Source: Rubrivivax sp.
Lineage (GTDB): Bacteria; Pseudomonadota; Gammaproteobacteria; Burkholderiales; Burkholderiaceae_C
NCBI GenBank assembly: GCA_027487905.1
Contig: JAIYCR010000081.1
Coordinates: forward strand, 19,584-83,583
Reading direction: 5' to 3'
DNA length: 64,000 bases
A program made the position numbers and the translations under genes. Every line of letters starts with the position of its first letter. Position 1 is the stretch's first letter. A model generated the notes under the pieces. The model was given only the letters and a program-made list of their open reading frames with translations, had not been told where the DNA came from and searched no databases. Positions 15,547 through 24,418 of this stretch are shown here, piece by piece.

Positions 15547-16275
15547 TCAGAACAGCACCGACAGGCCGCCGGTGAACTCGAGGTTCTGGGTCGACTCGTT
15601 GCGGCCCAGGATGTCCAGCGGGTAGAGGTGGTCGCGCATGTCCACGCGCAGTGCGAAGCGGGGGTTGAGGAACACCCGCAGGCCCACGCCGAAGTTGAAG
15701 CTCTGGCGCGTCTGCTCGACGAAGCGCGTGCTGCCCACGCCGCCGATCAGGTAGACCTGCGACGCCAGCGCGCGGTTGCGCCCGACGAACACCTCGCCGG
15801 GCAGCAGGTTGTAGCCCGCAGACAGGCTGTAGTAGCTCAGCGTCTCGCTGCGGCTGGCGAAGACGCCGCCCGGCAGCACCTGGCGGAAGGCCTCGTCGCT
15901 GACCCGGGTCTGGCCATAGGCGGCCTCGACGAACACGTCCTCGGTGACGTGGTAGCCCAGGCGCAGGCCGCCCACGCCGCTGGAGCCGAAGTTCTGCGTG
16001 CCGTACAGGCCACCGAAGACGCCAAGCTCCCAGTCGTTCGACGGGAAGCGCGGCAGCGTGAGGATGCGGCGCTGGACCTGTGGCACCACCGCCGGCGCGT
16101 CTGCCGGGTTCGTCGCCTGGGTGGTCGTGGTCGTGGTCGTGGGGGTTTGTGCCTGGGCCGCGAAACCCGTGCCCACCAGCAGCGCGGCCAGGGCGAGCGC
16201 GCCTGGAGCCAGCGAGCGGACGAGGGACGAGGGTGGGGCGCAGGAGCGGCAAGGCAGGCAGGCAATCGGGTTCAT
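15547..16275 (-). CDS. Outer-membrane beta-barrel domain protein (TIGR04565-like)
   Basis: A 242-residue exported protein: signal peptide to about residue 42 (AAQAQ), a poly-Thr stretch, then an eight-strand-like barrel with WELGVFGGLYGTQNFG, RLGYHVTEDVFVEAAYG, GVGSTRFVEQTRQSFNFG and a terminal GGLSVLF. This resembles the outer membrane beta-barrel domain family first described in myxobacteria (TIGR04565). It probably forms the outer-membrane part of the machine. It is 15 bp after the SH3/barrel gene, whose C-terminal half looks like the same fold. Confidence 0.82.
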   Translation of the reverse strand: MNPIACLPCRSCAPPSSLVRSLAPGALALAALLVGTGFAAQAQTPTTTTTTTQATNPADAPAVVPQVQRRILTLPRFPSNDWELGVFGGLYGTQNFGSSGVGGLRLGYHVTEDVFVEAAYGQTRVSDEAFRQVLPGGVFASRSETLSYYSLSAGYNLLPGEVFVGRNRALASQVYLIGGVGSTRFVEQTRQSFNFGVGLRVFLNPRFALRVDMRDHLYPLDILGRNESTQNLEFTGGLSVLF

Positions 16276-16290
16276 GGGCGCTCGCGGTGG

Positions 16291-17142
16291 TCAGAAGAAA
16301 AAGGACAGGCCGGCGCTGATCGAGCGGAACTCCACCGATCGCGTGTCGCCGACGAAGGCGGTGTGCAAGGTGTAGTCAGCGCGCAGGACGAAGCGCTCGG
16401 CCAGGTGGTAGCGCAGTCCCAGCGTGGCCGTGGCCAGACGTGCGTCGGTGTCCACGATGCCCACCAGGCTGGCGTTGGGCACGTTGCGGAAGCTTCCGAA
16501 GCCCACCGCCACCGACGGCGACAGCCGGCGGTCGGACCAGGGCTCGGCGCTCAGGTCGACGTGCCAGTAGCTCGAGCCCGAGAACGCCCCCTGGACCTGG
16601 CCCAGCGTGCCCTCGACCCGCAGCGTGTCCGACAGCCGGTAGGCGCTCCAGGCCTTGAGCAGCGGGTCGCGCTCGAATCGCCCGACGGCCGCACCGAGTT
16701 CCACCCGCCGGCCGAGGTAGTCATCCAGCAGCAGATCACGGAAGCTGCGACGCGCGCCCGCTTCGGTCAGCGTGTCCTGCAACTGGCGCCGGTGCACCCA
16801 GCCCTCGCGCCCTTGCGGCGTCAGCACCCGGTACCAGTCGGTCCGGCGCATCGTGACGACGACGCTCTCGCCGCGCGGCACGGAGAAGAAGACCGGATAG
16901 CCGCGGCCGGGCCCGGTGTGCACGTCGATGAAAGGCTCGACCACGGTGAGCGTCTCGGTTCGGGGTGCGCCTGAAGCCGGCGCGGCGGCTTCGATGCGGG
17001 CGGCATGCGCGTCGCTCGATGCGGCCTGGGCCTGACCCAGCACCGGGCCTGGCAGCGCCACCAGCAGCGCGGTCGCGGCCAGCCACGGCAGCCGGGTGCA
17101 GCCGGCGGATGAGCAGGGGTCAGCAGGACGGCGCAGTCTCAT
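16291..17142 (-). CDS. SH3-domain plus outer-membrane beta-barrel protein
   Basis: A 283-residue protein with a signal peptide (LPWLAATALLVALPGPVLGQA). A bacterial SH3-like domain (about residues 62-120) includes IDVHTGPGRGYPVFFSVP and GREGWVHRRQL. A C-terminal barrel runs from VELGAAVG to GLSFFF. SH3b domains often bind peptidoglycan, so the protein may link wall and outer membrane. The barrel resembles that of the next gene and may be a paralogous partner. The ATG at 17142 overlaps the upstream stop by 4 bp. Confidence 0.82.
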   Translation of the reverse strand: MRLRRPADPCSSAGCTRLPWLAATALLVALPGPVLGQAQAASSDAHAARIEAAAPASGAPRTETLTVVEPFIDVHTGPGRGYPVFFSVPRGESVVVTMRRTDWYRVLTPQGREGWVHRRQLQDTLTEAGARRSFRDLLLDDYLGRRVELGAAVGRFERDPLLKAWSAYRLSDTLRVEGTLGQVQGAFSGSSYWHVDLSAEPWSDRRLSPSVAVGFGSFRNVPNASLVGIVDTDARLATATLGLRYHLAERFVLRADYTLHTAFVGDTRSVEFRSISAGLSFFF

Positions 17143-17753
17143 GGCGTGATGCAGTCGCCGTTGACCGGGTCGTCGTTGGTGAAGAGGCTGGCGGCCGCCG
17201 GGCTGAACTCGTCCTGCCCGGCCGGCATCGGCCGGCTGATCCAGAACTGGATGCGGCGCACGTTCGGGTCCTGGGTGCTGGGGAAGATCAACCCGCCGCC
17301 ATGCAGCACGCCACGCACGAGCGGCTTGGTCAGAAGCCGGCTGGCCAGCGGATCGCTGAACACCACCTCGCCCTGGGAGGACAGGAAGTTGCGGTACATG
17401 TCGGTCTGCCGGATCGAGTCCGCCTGGGCGGCTGCGCTGCGCAGGTCCACCGGCGCGGCGTCGCCGCGCATCCGGAAGGCGCCGCCCGTGCCGCTGCGGT
17501 CGTCGTGGCAGCCCGATCCGGCGCAGCTGTTCAGCGAGCGAACCCCGTTCTGATCGATCTGCAGCTGGGCAATCAGGATGGGGTTCACGCAGCGCTGGTA
17601 GTAGGCGAAGGACAGGCGCTGGCCGGTGGCACCGGGCGGGTTCAGCAGCGTGGGCGGGTTGGACAGCGGCGTGCCGCCGCCGCAGCCGGCCAGGAGCAGC
17701 AGGACCAGGGCAAGGGGCAGGGCCTGGCTGCGGTGGAGGGGAGTCGTCGTCAT
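17139..17753 (-). CDS. Lipoprotein with CX4CH haem-like motif
   Basis: A 204-residue lipoprotein (LLLLAGCGGG lipobox, Cys about 24). It contains CAGSGCHDD, a CX4CH arrangement known as an unusual haem c attachment site and seen in some cytochrome-associated domains. A second helical half includes SQGEVVFSDPLASRLLTKPL and a pattern typical of cytochrome c-like planctomycete-type domains (RRIQFWISRPMP). It overlaps the HzsA-related gene (4 bp) and the SH3/barrel gene (4 bp), so it is probably an electron-transfer partner of the HzsA-related protein. Whether a haem is attached is not shown. Confidence 0.8.
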   Translation of the reverse strand: MTTTPLHRSQALPLALVLLLLAGCGGGTPLSNPPTLLNPPGATGQRLSFAYYQRCVNPILIAQLQIDQNGVRSLNSCAGSGCHDDRSGTGGAFRMRGDAAPVDLRSAAAQADSIRQTDMYRNFLSSQGEVVFSDPLASRLLTKPLVRGVLHGGGLIFPSTQDPNVRRIQFWISRPMPAGQDEFSPAAASLFTNDDPVNGDCITP

Positions 17754-20700
17754 CGGCAGCCGGCGGCGATCCACGCCAGGATGGCGGCATGGCCGGCGCT
17801 GCCCGCGGGCAGCGGCGCCGCACCGGAGGTTCCGGTGGGGTGGGGCGCGCGGGCCGGCTCGCGCAGCAGCGGGTTGGCTGCACCGCCGCAGACGTCGGTG
17901 ACCATGCCCACGCTGGCGTTGAAGTCGCCCTCGGCGCTGCCGGTGAGCACATAGCGGTTGGTGAGGTAGGGGCGGTTGCCCTGTGCCGCGCCGCTGCTCC
18001 CTCCCGGGCTGTGGCAGCCCATGCACTGCGCGTTGAGCACCGGCTGCACGGTCTGCGCGAAGGTCGTTGCACTCAGGCCCAGCACCCGCTGGGCCGCGCC
18101 GCCCGTGTTCATGTCGTTCATGTACTGGCCGCCCAGGTCCATCCATTCGGACAGCAGACGAAGCTCGGCCGGGTTGAGCAGGCGGGCATGGTCGGGCGCG
18201 GACCCGGGGGGCGTGGGGTAGGTGCTGCGGGCTTCGGCGCTGGCCTTCAGGCTCTGCCCGAAGAGGATCTCGGCCAGGCGGCTCGAGCGCGCCAGGCCCA
18301 CCGCGCCGCCTGCGTCGGTCTCCACCAGCGCGGGCTGGCGCTGCACCCGGGGCACGCCGTCCACCAGGCGCACCACCGGCTGCCCGGTGGCGGCGTCGAC
18401 CACCGGATCGCCGATCAGCAGCTCGTCGTAGGACACCAGTCGCCCGCTGCCCGCCAGGGTCGAGCGCAGGTCCAGCCGGGTGGCGTCGGCATGGCAGGCC
18501 ACGCAGGTGTTGGCGCCGCGGTCGCGGCTCCACAGCGGCTGGATGTGCTGGCGGTAGTTGATGAGGCCGTTCACCGGCGCCGCGGTGGCCAGGTCGTCCG
18601 CGGGATTGGCGTTGCCCGTGTAGCGCACGGTGATGGGCGGCAGGGCGGTCACGCCGGCCAGTCGGGTGTCGGCCCAGACGTCGCGGAACTCCAGATCGCT
18701 CTGCAGGTTCAGGCGGGACGCGTCCAGCCGGGTGCGCAGCGAGGCCAGGGTCTCGCCCGACTGGTGCGCGCCGCGAAGGCCGGGCAGCAGCGCCACGGGC
18801 AGGTCGTTCACCGTGGCGCCCGCGTTGATGGACGCGCCACGCCGGGGGCTGTGGCAGCCGTCGCAGGTTCGCCGCTCGCCGGCGCGGACCTGGATCCAGT
18901 TCAGGTGCGTCTGGATGGCGCGGCCCTGCGCGTCCAGCACCGCCAGGGCCAGGGGCGTGTCCGAGGGCACGAGCAGCTTGAAGGAGCCGTCCGGCTCGAT
19001 GGGCGCATAGCCAAGGATCTGCTGCGGCTCGAAGTCGGTCTCGCCGATGGCCTGGCGCATGCCGCCCATGCCGGCCTGGGGCGCGACCGCGCGGGTGGCC
19101 CGGACGAAGCGCGCCGGCGCGCAGCGGTAGGCGACGTCGGCGGGGTTCTTCATCCGCGCCAGGTCGGCCACCAAGGCCCGGGTGTCGGACGTGTCCAGGG
19201 GCGCTCGCAGGGCAATCGCCTGGGTGCAACCAACGCCCAGGTCGCTGGCCACCAGCATGGACTCGCTCATGCGTTGCAGGCCGTCGGTGTCGTAGACGCT
19301 GCGAACCTCGATCAGGCCCTGGCGGCGACTGGCCAGTGCGGCGTCGGTGGCGGTGGGCTGGGCGCTGCTCGGCTGGGCGCGCGGCTGCAGGGCCACCGGG
19401 TCCACGTACATGAAGCCGGCGGGCGGCGAGGCCACGTTCAGCCAGGTCTGGCCGGAGGCACTGGTGCCCCCGCGGGTGTCGACCATGTAGATGCCGTAGG
19501 CCGCCGGGGCGTTGTCCTGCACCGGCTCGGCGGCGCGCTGGGCGCGGGTGAGGGTGTCGTCCTCCAGGCGGGCGCGTTCGGCTGCGGTGAGGTTCACGCA
19601 GGGCGTCACCTGGCCGTTTCGGGTGACCTCGCACGGGCGCCAGGCCACCAGCATCCGGTCGGTGCCATCCCACAGCGGGAAGGGCGTGGTGACGCGGCCG
19701 AAGGCGGACAGTCCGCGTCCGTCGGCGAGCATCCGCTCGGTGGCCTGGGCCTGCCCGCCGCGCGGCGACACGGCGCTGTTGGCGGGGGTGTCCTGCTCGG
19801 AGTAGTTGGCGATGTCCACCAGCATCAGCGAGCCACCTTCCTGTGTGCCGGACAGCGGCATCAGGTCGGTGGCCACCATGCCCTTGAATCGGCCGGCAGG
19901 GTCCATGTCGCGGGGGTGCAGGAAGCTGTTGCCCGGGCTGTGCGCGCCGTACTTGACGAACATGCCGCTGCCGTCGGGCTTGACGGTGAACAGCGCAAAG
20001 CGGTTGCGCGGGCCGACATGCTCCCAGCGCGAGAAGAGGATGTCGCCGTCGGGTCGGACGGTGGGGTTGCGGTCGTGGCTCTGGTTCACCGAGATCTGGG
20101 TGATCGAGCCGCCGTCGGCATCCATGGTGTGCAAGTTGAGCACGCGCTCGCGCTCGTATTCGTCGATGACGTAGAGCCGCTCGCCGTTCGGCCCGGTCGA
20201 GCGGGACAGTCCTTGACGGTTGGAGGTGAAGACGAAGCCGCGACCCGCCGGGAGCCACGCCGGCTCTAGGTCATCGTCTTCGGTGGATGCGGTCAAGCGG
20301 CGAAAGCTCCCCTGCGCGAGATCGGGGCTGCCCAGCGTGTATTCCCACAGGTTCCAGCGGCCGGTGCAGGCGCGCGGCCCGTCGGCCCGTCCGTCCACGG
20401 TGGCGGTGTTGTCCGCCGGGCAACGCATGGTGAAGACGATGCGCCGCCCGTCCCATGACACCTCCGGGTCGGCCACGTCGCCGCGCCCTTCGGTGAAGCG
20501 GCGGGTGAGGTTCACCTCCCGGGCGCTGGGGCTGGATTTCTCGCGCAGCATCAGGTCGCCGCCCGGCGCGCTGTTGCTGCCGTCGGTGGGGTTCAGGCGC
20601 AGCGCGGTCGAGCGCATCGCGTAGGCGATGGGAACGTCGCCGGCAACGGCAACGTTCCCGCTGCCCGCGGAGGAGCCGCTGCCGCAGGCGGAGAGCACGA

Positions 20701-20767
20701 CGACGCCCGCGAGTGCCGCCACGAAGGCGAAGGCGGGGCCAGGACGGACGGGCGTTCGCGGGGTCAT
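17750..20767 (-). CDS. HzsA-related lipoprotein with beta-propeller and three CXXCH motifs
   Basis: A 1005-residue lipoprotein (VVLSACGSG lipobox). The N-terminal half is a TolB-like propeller with repeated strands such as DPEVSWDGRRIVFTMR, EPAWLPAGRGFVFTSN and NPTVRPDGDILFSRWE. The C-terminal half has three haem c sites: CDGCH (Cys635), CVACH (Cys755) and CMGCH (Cys915). This is the architecture of HzsA-related proteins, named for similarity to the alpha subunit of hydrazine synthase; these proteobacterial relatives are not hydrazine synthases. It is probably an outer-envelope redox enzyme or electron carrier. It starts 51 bp after apbE and overlaps the CX4CH lipoprotein gene. Confidence 0.87.
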   Translation of the reverse strand: MTPRTPVRPGPAFAFVAALAGVVVLSACGSGSSAGSGNVAVAGDVPIAYAMRSTALRLNPTDGSNSAPGGDLMLREKSSPSAREVNLTRRFTEGRGDVADPEVSWDGRRIVFTMRCPADNTATVDGRADGPRACTGRWNLWEYTLGSPDLAQGSFRRLTASTEDDDLEPAWLPAGRGFVFTSNRQGLSRSTGPNGERLYVIDEYERERVLNLHTMDADGGSITQISVNQSHDRNPTVRPDGDILFSRWEHVGPRNRFALFTVKPDGSGMFVKYGAHSPGNSFLHPRDMDPAGRFKGMVATDLMPLSGTQEGGSLMLVDIANYSEQDTPANSAVSPRGGQAQATERMLADGRGLSAFGRVTTPFPLWDGTDRMLVAWRPCEVTRNGQVTPCVNLTAAERARLEDDTLTRAQRAAEPVQDNAPAAYGIYMVDTRGGTSASGQTWLNVASPPAGFMYVDPVALQPRAQPSSAQPTATDAALASRRQGLIEVRSVYDTDGLQRMSESMLVASDLGVGCTQAIALRAPLDTSDTRALVADLARMKNPADVAYRCAPARFVRATRAVAPQAGMGGMRQAIGETDFEPQQILGYAPIEPDGSFKLLVPSDTPLALAVLDAQGRAIQTHLNWIQVRAGERRTCDGCHSPRRGASINAGATVNDLPVALLPGLRGAHQSGETLASLRTRLDASRLNLQSDLEFRDVWADTRLAGVTALPPITVRYTGNANPADDLATAAPVNGLINYRQHIQPLWSRDRGANTCVACHADATRLDLRSTLAGSGRLVSYDELLIGDPVVDAATGQPVVRLVDGVPRVQRQPALVETDAGGAVGLARSSRLAEILFGQSLKASAEARSTYPTPPGSAPDHARLLNPAELRLLSEWMDLGGQYMNDMNTGGAAQRVLGLSATTFAQTVQPVLNAQCMGCHSPGGSSGAAQGNRPYLTNRYVLTGSAEGDFNASVGMVTDVCGGAANPLLREPARAPHPTGTSGAAPLPAGSAGHAAILAWIAAGCR

Positions 20768-20818
20768 CGCAGGGCTCCTCAGGTATTCAGTCAGGCGGGC
20801 GAGCGAGGGGTAGAAGGC

Positions 20819-21925
20819 TCAGTGGGACGGCCGGCCATCGAAGGCCACCGCCGCATCGAGGGCCACCGCTGACGCGCGGCCCAGGTCCGCCAGCCCGCGG
20901 GTCGCGTGCAGCCGGCCCTGCGCATCGACGACGACCGCATCGGCGCCGGCCACGGTCTCGACCAGGGAGAGTCCTTCGGCCACGCCGCGCACGAACACGG
21001 CCTTGGACAGCGCCTCGGCCGTCAGGCCGTCGTCTGCCAGCACGGTCACGCTGTGCACCGCATCGGGTGATCGCCCGGTCTGCGGATCGACGATGTGATG
21101 CCAGCGCCGGGCCGCCTGGCCTGCCGTGGCGGGCTCGTCGAAGCCGCGTTCGTAGTCGCCCGAGGTGGAAATGGCGCAGTCCACCAACGGCAGGATGGCC
21201 ACGACGCCCGCCGGATCCCGCGGGTGCCGGATCGCCACTGTCCAGGGCTCGCCCCGGCGGTCGCCGAGCACCCGGCTGTCGCCGCCCGCGGCCACATGGG
21301 CATGGGCGATGCCCCGGGCGCGCAGCAGCGCGCTGGCGTTGTCCACTGCATGGCCCTTGGCGAAGCCGCCCAGGTCGATGCGCATGCCGGGACGGTCGAA
21401 GCGCACGCTGCGGTCGCGGGCGTCCAGGCGCAGGTGCTGCCAGCCGATGTGCTTGCGGGCTGCCTGCAGTTCGGCATCGCCGGGCCGCTTGCCGGCCCGG
21501 TAATCGAAGAGGCAGCCCACGGCGGCGAAGGTGATGTCGAAGGCCCCGCCGGACAGGCGCGAGAACTGCTGCGCCCGCGCCAGCAGCGCGAACACCTCGC
21601 CGCGCACCTGCACCGGCTCGCGCGCCGCCAGCGCGTTGATGCGGGAGAGCTCGGAGTCGCTGCGGTGGGGGCTGAACAGCCGGTCGATGCGGTGCATCTC
21701 GGCCATCACGGCGCAGAGCGCCTCCTCGGCCGCCGCGGCGTCCTCGTGCCACAGCTGGGCCTGGATGGACGTGCCCATGATGGCCTCGCTGCGGCGGTGC
21801 CAGCCAGCGGGGCATCGGTCCGGCAGCACGGCAGCGTCGACTGGCGGCGCCGCAGGGGTCGAGGCGGCCGGTGCCGAGCGACGCCCGGCCGCCCGTCTTC
21901 CGATCGCCTGCAGTGCTTCGAACAT
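20819..21925 (-). CDS. apbE: FAD:protein FMN transferase
   Basis: ApbE attaches FMN covalently to Ser/Thr of exported or membrane redox proteins, using FAD and Mg2+. From the ATG at 21925 the protein has 368 residues. Family features include the MGT start of the catalytic core (EAIMGTSIQAQLW, about residue 49), IDRLFSPHRSDSELSRIN, the glycine-rich FDITFAAVG, DLGGFAKGHAVD, AGGDSRVLG and the HHIVDPQTGRSP motif. No obvious lipobox is seen. It is the first gene of the minus-strand set, so its target may be among the downstream products; no clear flavinylation motif was spotted there. Confidence 0.9.
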   Translation of the reverse strand: MFEALQAIGRRAAGRRSAPAASTPAAPPVDAAVLPDRCPAGWHRRSEAIMGTSIQAQLWHEDAAAAEEALCAVMAEMHRIDRLFSPHRSDSELSRINALAAREPVQVRGEVFALLARAQQFSRLSGGAFDITFAAVGCLFDYRAGKRPGDAELQAARKHIGWQHLRLDARDRSVRFDRPGMRIDLGGFAKGHAVDNASALLRARGIAHAHVAAGGDSRVLGDRRGEPWTVAIRHPRDPAGVVAILPLVDCAISTSGDYERGFDEPATAGQAARRWHHIVDPQTGRSPDAVHSVTVLADDGLTAEALSKAVFVRGVAEGLSLVETVAGADAVVVDAQGRLHATRGLADLGRASAVALDAAVAFDGRPSH

Positions 21926-22104
21926 GCCGTCCCCGTGACCGCGCCGGGCCCGTCCCGGCATCGGAGCGGACGCCCTGGGGCGCGTGGCGGCATGTTCAAG
22001 GCGTGGGTCGGTGCCTGTCCGTCACGACTTTGCAAATGTCATGGCACGGGTGTGCCCGCGCGTACGAAAGCGCAAGCGAAGCCGCAGCGCGGTGAGCGGA
22101 TGTG

Positions 22105-23490
22105 TCAGCGCGCGGCGCTTCGGCCGGCTTGCTTGGCGCGGTACATCGCCAGATCGGCGGCATGCAGCAGCTGCGCCACGTCCTCGCCTGCATCGGGGGA
22201 GACGACCACGCCGATGCTCGCGCCGACGTCCATCACCTGTCCTGCGAACTCGATGGGCGCGGCGATGGCCGCCCGCAGCTTGGCCGCGACCCGCTCGCCG
22301 TCGCACGCCTGGCGCACCGCGGGCAGCAGAACCACGAACTCGTCGCCGCCGATGCGGCAGGCCAGATCGCCCACCCGTATGACGCGCTGGATGCGCGCGG
22401 CGATCTCGCGCAGAACCGCGTCCCCGGCGGCATGGCCGTACCGGTCGTTGATGGGCTTGAAGCGGTCCAGGTCGATGAACAGCAGGCACAGGGCACGGCC
22501 CTGCCGGGCCGCCGAACCCAGCGCCGCTTCCAGCTCGCGCTCGAGCAGCGCGCGGTTGGCCAGGCCGGTCAGCGGGTCGCTGAAGGCCAGGCGGCGCATG
22601 GTGGCTTCCTGCTGCCGCCGGGCGGAGATGTCGTAGGCCATGTGCAGCAGCGCCTCGGGCTGTCCGTCAGCGCCGCGCAGCACGGAGGTCGCTAGCAGCG
22701 CCGGCACGGCCGAACCGTCGGCGCGGCGCAGCGTCACCTCGTTCTCCACATGATCGGTGTCGCCCAGCGCGGCCAGCCAGCGACCGGCCGAAAGCGGCAC
22801 CTGCTCGGGTCCGGCCACGGCGCCGCGGTCGATGAAGCGATCGAAGTTCAAGCCCTGGGCGGACGCCGACAGGCTGCCCTCGGCCGCATCCTCGAAACCA
22901 GCGTCAAGGCCGCCGGGCGCAGCGTCGATCGCCAGCAGGCGGCGCGCGGCCGGGTTCAGTGCCTGGATGGCGCCGCAGGGGTCGGTGAGCACGATGCCGA
23001 AAGCGGCGTGCCGCAGCATGCCCTCGTAGCGGCGGGTGGCGCTGTCCATCTCCGCCAGCGTCATCGCGATGGCCTCGTCGGCGGCCCGGCTGTCGGTCAG
23101 GTCGCGCAGGGTGGCGACATAGGGCGCCGGCTCCGGCCCCGGCTGGTGCACCCGGGTCAGGCGCACGGCCACCGGAAAGGGGTTGCCGTCGCTGCGGCGG
23201 CCCTGGCGCTCGGTGTTGCCGCCGCTCGGCTCCATGCCCACGCCCTGGGTCCAGTGGGTGTCGTCCGACCAGGCCGACAGCGGGGCGTCCAGCAGATCGG
23301 AGAAGGTGCAGCCCCGGGCGGCGTGGCGGTCCAGGCCGAACATCGCAGCGGCCGCTGCGTTCAGTTCGCGCACGCTGCCCTGGGCGTCGACCAGCGCGAT
23401 GCCATCCGCCGAGCCGTGGAACAGCGCCTCGAACAGAGGCTGGACGGGCGCGGCGGGCGCCGCGTAGGCGTGGACTTCGGAGCGGGGCAT
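22105..23490 (-). CDS. PAS-domain diguanylate cyclase
   Basis: A 461-residue cytoplasmic signalling protein. Two PAS-like segments are visible: FEALFHGSADGIALVDAQGS (about residues 20-130) and LRHAAFGIVLTDPCGAIQAL (about 150-290). They are followed by a complete GGDEF domain (about 300-461) with DPLTGLANR, FIDLDRFKPIND and RIGGDEF (GGDEF at 381-385). It is predicted to make cyclic di-GMP from GTP. An inhibitory RxxD site was not seen immediately before the GGDEF motif. No EAL domain follows. The ATG at 23490 is preferred; the frame is open upstream but low-quality. It lies 180 bp upstream of apbE in the same direction. Confidence 0.88.
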   Translation of the reverse strand: MPRSEVHAYAAPAAPVQPLFEALFHGSADGIALVDAQGSVRELNAAAAAMFGLDRHAARGCTFSDLLDAPLSAWSDDTHWTQGVGMEPSGGNTERQGRRSDGNPFPVAVRLTRVHQPGPEPAPYVATLRDLTDSRAADEAIAMTLAEMDSATRRYEGMLRHAAFGIVLTDPCGAIQALNPAARRLLAIDAAPGGLDAGFEDAAEGSLSASAQGLNFDRFIDRGAVAGPEQVPLSAGRWLAALGDTDHVENEVTLRRADGSAVPALLATSVLRGADGQPEALLHMAYDISARRQQEATMRRLAFSDPLTGLANRALLERELEAALGSAARQGRALCLLFIDLDRFKPINDRYGHAAGDAVLREIAARIQRVIRVGDLACRIGGDEFVVLLPAVRQACDGERVAAKLRAAIAAPIEFAGQVMDVGASIGVVVSPDAGEDVAQLLHAADLAMYRAKQAGRSAAR

Positions 23491-23626
23491 GGCGGACGGC
23501 GGTCTGAGGCAAGGCCCGGACTGGAAGCGCCCAGCCCGATGCCTGCATTTCGACGGCCCGCCCGATTGACTTGAGGCAAATCCCCAATTCAGGGGAGAAG
23601 CCACCGCCCCTGTCGGCAGGTTTCGA

Positions 23627-24226
23627 TCAGGCCGACAGCTTGGCCGCCAGGCGCGCCACGTGCTCGCCCTGGAATCGGGCGCCGGCCAGGTCGGTTTCGG
23701 TGGGCTTGCGCGAGCCATCGCCGCCGGCGACGGTCGACGCGCCGTAGGGGCTGCAGCCGATGATCTCGTTCACGCCCATCTGGGCCTGGAAGGAGTAGGG
23801 CAGGCCGGCGATCACCATGCCGTGGTGCAGCAGCACGGTGTGCGTGGCCAGGATGGTGCTCTCCTGGCCGCCGTGCTGGGTGGCCGCACTGGTGAACACC
23901 GAGCCCACCTTGCCGATGAGCTTGCCGGTGAACCACAGGCCGCCGGTCTGGTCGAGGAAGCTCTTCATCTGGGCGGCCATGTTGCCGAAGCGGGTGGGCG
24001 TGCCGATGACGATGGCATCGTAGTCGGCCAGTTCCTCCACCGTGGCCACCGGGGCGGCCTGGTCGAGCTTGTAGTGCGAGGCCTGCGCGACCGCAGCCGG
24101 CACGGTCTCGGGCACGCGTTTGACGCTCACCTCGGCGCCGGCCCCGCGTGCGCCTTCGGCCACCGCCTGGGCCATCGCCTCGATGTGACCGTAGCTGCTG
24201 TAGTAGAGGACGAGGACCTTGGCCAT
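23627..24226 (-). CDS. wrbA: NAD(P)H:quinone oxidoreductase, flavodoxin fold
   Basis: A 199-residue WrbA protein that reduces quinones by two electrons with FMN and NAD(P)H, protecting against oxidative stress. The N-terminal [19 protein letters not shown] is the FMN phosphate loop. [20 protein letters not shown] and [14 protein letters not shown] are the isoalloxazine-binding segments that separate WrbA from ordinary flavodoxins. Length is standard. The ATG at 24226 is clear. It is transcribed divergently from the DUF4197 gene across a 192-bp gap that should hold both promoters. Confidence 0.95.
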   Translation of the reverse strand: MAKVLVLYYSSYGHIEAMAQAVAEGARGAGAEVSVKRVPETVPAAVAQASHYKLDQAAPVATVEELADYDAIVIGTPTRFGNMAAQMKSFLDQTGGLWFTGKLIGKVGSVFTSAATQHGGQESTILATHTVLLHHGMVIAGLPYSFQAQMGVNEIIGCSPYGASTVAGGDGSRKPTETDLAGARFQGEHVARLAAKLSA

Positions 24227-24418
24227 GCGGGTGTCTCCAGTGGAGTTGAGGGTGTAGGAGCCTGATTCTCGGCGCCGCCTGCCGGTCCTTCCTTCGAATG
24301 CTCCGCATCCAGCGTTCAAGCGTTTCGCAGCGCGGGCGGTCATCACCCACGCCCACAATCAACGCCACGCCGCGTCCGGGCCGTCGGTCGCCGGCATTGC
24401 CCCTCGGAGTCCCATCGC

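Noticed and set aside
17789..20269. Plus-strand open frame opposite the HzsA-related gene
   Set aside because: His/Gly/Arg-rich translation without family features, while the minus strand carries a lipobox and three CXXCH motifs.
17750..20767. Hydrazine synthase, implying anammox metabolism
   Set aside because: Only the HzsA-related architecture is present; no HzsB/HzsC, hydrazine dehydrogenase or other anammox genes are near, and the organism type does not fit.
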